Below are positions 62,630 through 64,000 of a stretch of DNA of 64,000 nt, piece after piece. The translations under genes were made by a program, and so were the position numbers. Below the pieces are notes generated by a model. It was given only the letters and a program-made list of their open reading frames with translations, did no database searches and was not told the DNA's origin. The stretch's first letter is position 1. Every line of letters starts with the position of its first letter. The DNA is from Clostridia bacterium (GTDB lineage Bacteria; Bacillota; Clostridia; Oscillospirales; CAG-272), in assembly GCA_029007295.1 (NCBI GenBank), contig JAQXHN010000028.1, positions 1 to 64,000 on the forward strand, in the 5' to 3' direction.

Positions 62630-64000
62630 TCAACGAGGAAGCTTTTCAAGAGCCTGTTCGATTCCGGCAAGCGTATCCCGGTATCCTGCAAGCTTCTTTC
62701 TCTCGCCCTCTATAACGGTGGCAGGAGCCTTTGCAACAAAGCCTTCATTTGACAGTTTTCCTTCAAGACGCTTAATTTCGGCTATGTTCTTATCTCTTTC
62801 CTTTGTCAGGCGTTCACGCTCTTTTGCAAAATCAATCATTTCGGCCAGCGGAATATAAATCGTTGCGGAGTCAGTTACAATCTGAACTGCGTCGGCTTCG
62901 TCGCACTTTTCGCAAACGGTAACGCCCGAAGCGCTTGCCAATTTTTCAAAGAACGGGAAGGTTGTCTCGTTAAATGCTCCTTTATGCTCCGTCACGATGA
63001 AGATATGAGCCTTTCTTGAGGGCGGAACATTCATCTCGTTTCTTCTAACACGGATAGCTCGGATTGCCGTTATTACTCTCTCCATTTCTCCCGCTTCGTT
63101 GTCAAATGCAAATTCGGCGTTCTGAGTCGGCCAGTCGGAAATCATGATGCTTTCGCCCTCGTGCGGGAGGGTCTGCCAGATCTCCTCGGTGATGAACGGC
63201 ATGAACGGGTGCAGCAGCTTTAGAGTGTTTGAAAGAACATATGAAATAACCTTTTGTGTCGTCAGCTGTCCCTCGGACAAACGAGGCTTTGCGAGTTCGA
63301 TATACCAGTCGCAGAACACGTCCCAAATGAAGTCGTAAAGCTTTGCGAGTGCGACGCCCAGCTCATAATTGTTAATGTTATTTGTAACCTCGCCGATTAA
63401 GCTGTTGTACTTCGTTAGAATCCACTTGTCCTCGATGTTCATTTCGTCCCTGTCGGGAAGCTCGATTTTGTCCAATGTAAGATTCATCATAACGAATCTT
63501 GCGGCGTTCCAAATTTTATTGTTAAAGTTGCGGGCATTTTCGATTTTATCATCGGAATAACGCATATCGTTTCCGGGAGAGTTGCCTGTAGCGAGTGCGA
63601 AGCGCAGAGCGTCGGCGCCGTATTTCTCAATCTCCTCAAGGGGATCGATACCGTTACCGAGTGATTTTGACATCTTTCTACCCTGAGAGTCGCGAACCAG
63701 TCCGTGAATGAATACCTTCGGGAAGGGAATAGCCTTGTCGATTTCCTTGTCCTCCATGGTGTCAAGACCCATAAATATCATTTTCGAAACCCAGAAGGTA
63801 ATGATATCGTACGCTGTTACAAGCACGCTTGTTGGGTAATACCTCTTCAAATCCTGAGTATCCTCGGGCCAGCCGAGCGTTGAGAACGGCCAAAGTGCGG
63901 AGGAAAACCAGGTATCGAGCACGTCTTCTTCCTGACGGATATTTTTCGAGCCACACTTTTGACACTTGGTAATATCCGTTTCGCTGACGTGGACTTCGCC
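62630..64000 (-). CDS. valS: Valyl-tRNA synthetase, C-terminal part (5' end beyond window)
   Basis: The frame runs open to base 64000 on the minus strand, so the start and the HIGH motif are outside. Visible are a Cys pair (CQKCGS) and EDVLDTWFSSALWPFS, the intact KMSKS in GRKMSKSLGNGIDP, the anticodon-binding helical domain, and the C-terminal coiled coil (about the last 65 residues, ERERLTKERDKNIAEIKRLE) typical of ValS. The family is certain. Confidence 0.97.
   Translation of the reverse strand, partial: GEVHVSETDITKCQKCGSKNIRQEEDVLDTWFSSALWPFSTLGWPEDTQDLKRYYPTSVLVTAYDIITFWVSKMIFMGLDTMEDKEIDKAIPFPKVFIHGLVRDSQGRKMSKSLGNGIDPLEEIEKYGADALRFALATGNSPGNDMRYSDDKIENARNFNNKIWNAARFVMMNLTLDKIELPDRDEMNIEDKWILTKYNSLIGEVTNNINNYELGVALAKLYDFIWDVFCDWYIELAKPRLSEGQLTTQKVISYVLSNTLKLLHPFMPFITEEIWQTLPHEGESIMISDWPTQNAEFAFDNEAGEMERVITAIRAIRVRRNEMNVPPSRKAHIFIVTEHKGAFNETTFPFFEKLASASGVTVCEKCDEADAVQIVTDSATIYIPLAEMIDFAKERERLTKERDKNIAEIKRLEGKLSNEGFVAKAPATVIEGERKKLAGYRDTLAGIEQALEKLPR

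Noticed and set aside
1..64000. CRISPR arrays, insertion sequences, integrases, replication origin
   Set aside because: No regularly spaced direct repeats, transposase-like or recombinase-like proteins, or DnaA-box clusters were found by reading the window.

Overview
The window reads as chromosomal DNA of an anaerobic, endospore-forming Firmicute of class Clostridia, probably an uncultured gut member of the Oscillospirales/Ruminococcaceae type. This is inferred from spoIVB, the sepF-ylmH-divIVA-ileS-lspA order, a DUF951 gene, YfhO, the EcfA1-EcfA2-EcfT-truA block, archaeal-type ProS, dense ATGA overlaps, frequent TTG starts, and AT-rich sigma-A promoters with extended -10 boxes. Nearly all of the window is coding. 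No rRNA, IS element, integrase or CRISPR array is visible.

Layout. 1-2.1 kb: the end of a PRPP synthetase gene facing spoIVB. 2.3-15.5 kb: tRNA-Lys, then a long plus-strand run (HlyD-like protein, YggS, SepF, YlmH, DivIVA, IleS, LspA, RluD-type synthase, HAD hydrolase, MetG, TatD, DUF554), closed by a strong bidirectional terminator. 15.6-20.0 kb: minus-strand DUF951-YfhO-ProS. 20.1-33.7 kb: ruvC-ruvA-ruvB, an rRNA-type methyltransferase, the ECF energising module, TruA, a membrane-anchored propeller-like protein, CvpA, a ClpE-like unfoldase, and a P-type ATPase homologue that has lost its phosphorylated aspartate. 33.8-41.2 kb: surface-glycan genes (three glycosyltransferases, WecB, an O-antigen ligase/polymerase) and a NahK-like sugar 1-kinase.

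41.3-48.9 kb: a CpsB-like PHP phosphatase, two overlapping MutS-like ATPases that share an altered Walker B, then a cobalamin riboswitch ahead of a DUF4430 lipoprotein, an ECF S-component and an SLH-anchored DUF4838 protein, followed by a lone 2[4Fe-4S] ferredoxin. The S-component has no ATPases of its own, so it probably uses the EcfA1/A2/T module at 23-26 kb. 49-52.6 kb: TrmN6-like methyltransferase, RsmI, DapA and QueA. 52.7-54.2 kb: an isolated pair of phage-tail-like genes, one interrupted by a single in-frame TAA. 54.4-64 kb: SGNH hydrolase and YchF, a two-component system, a 56-residue membrane protein, a three-gene sugar operon (TIM-barrel isomerase, Gfo/Idh/MocA oxidoreductase, GNAT-like acyltransferase), and the 3' part of valS.

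The strongest leads for something unusual are the dead P-type ATPase next to a ClpE-like unfoldase, the tandem MutS-like pair with the PHP phosphatase, the riboswitch operon joining B12 uptake to a surface glycan enzyme, and the phage-derived pair with its own promoter and an interrupted second gene. All functions are assigned by reading motifs; no database search was run.
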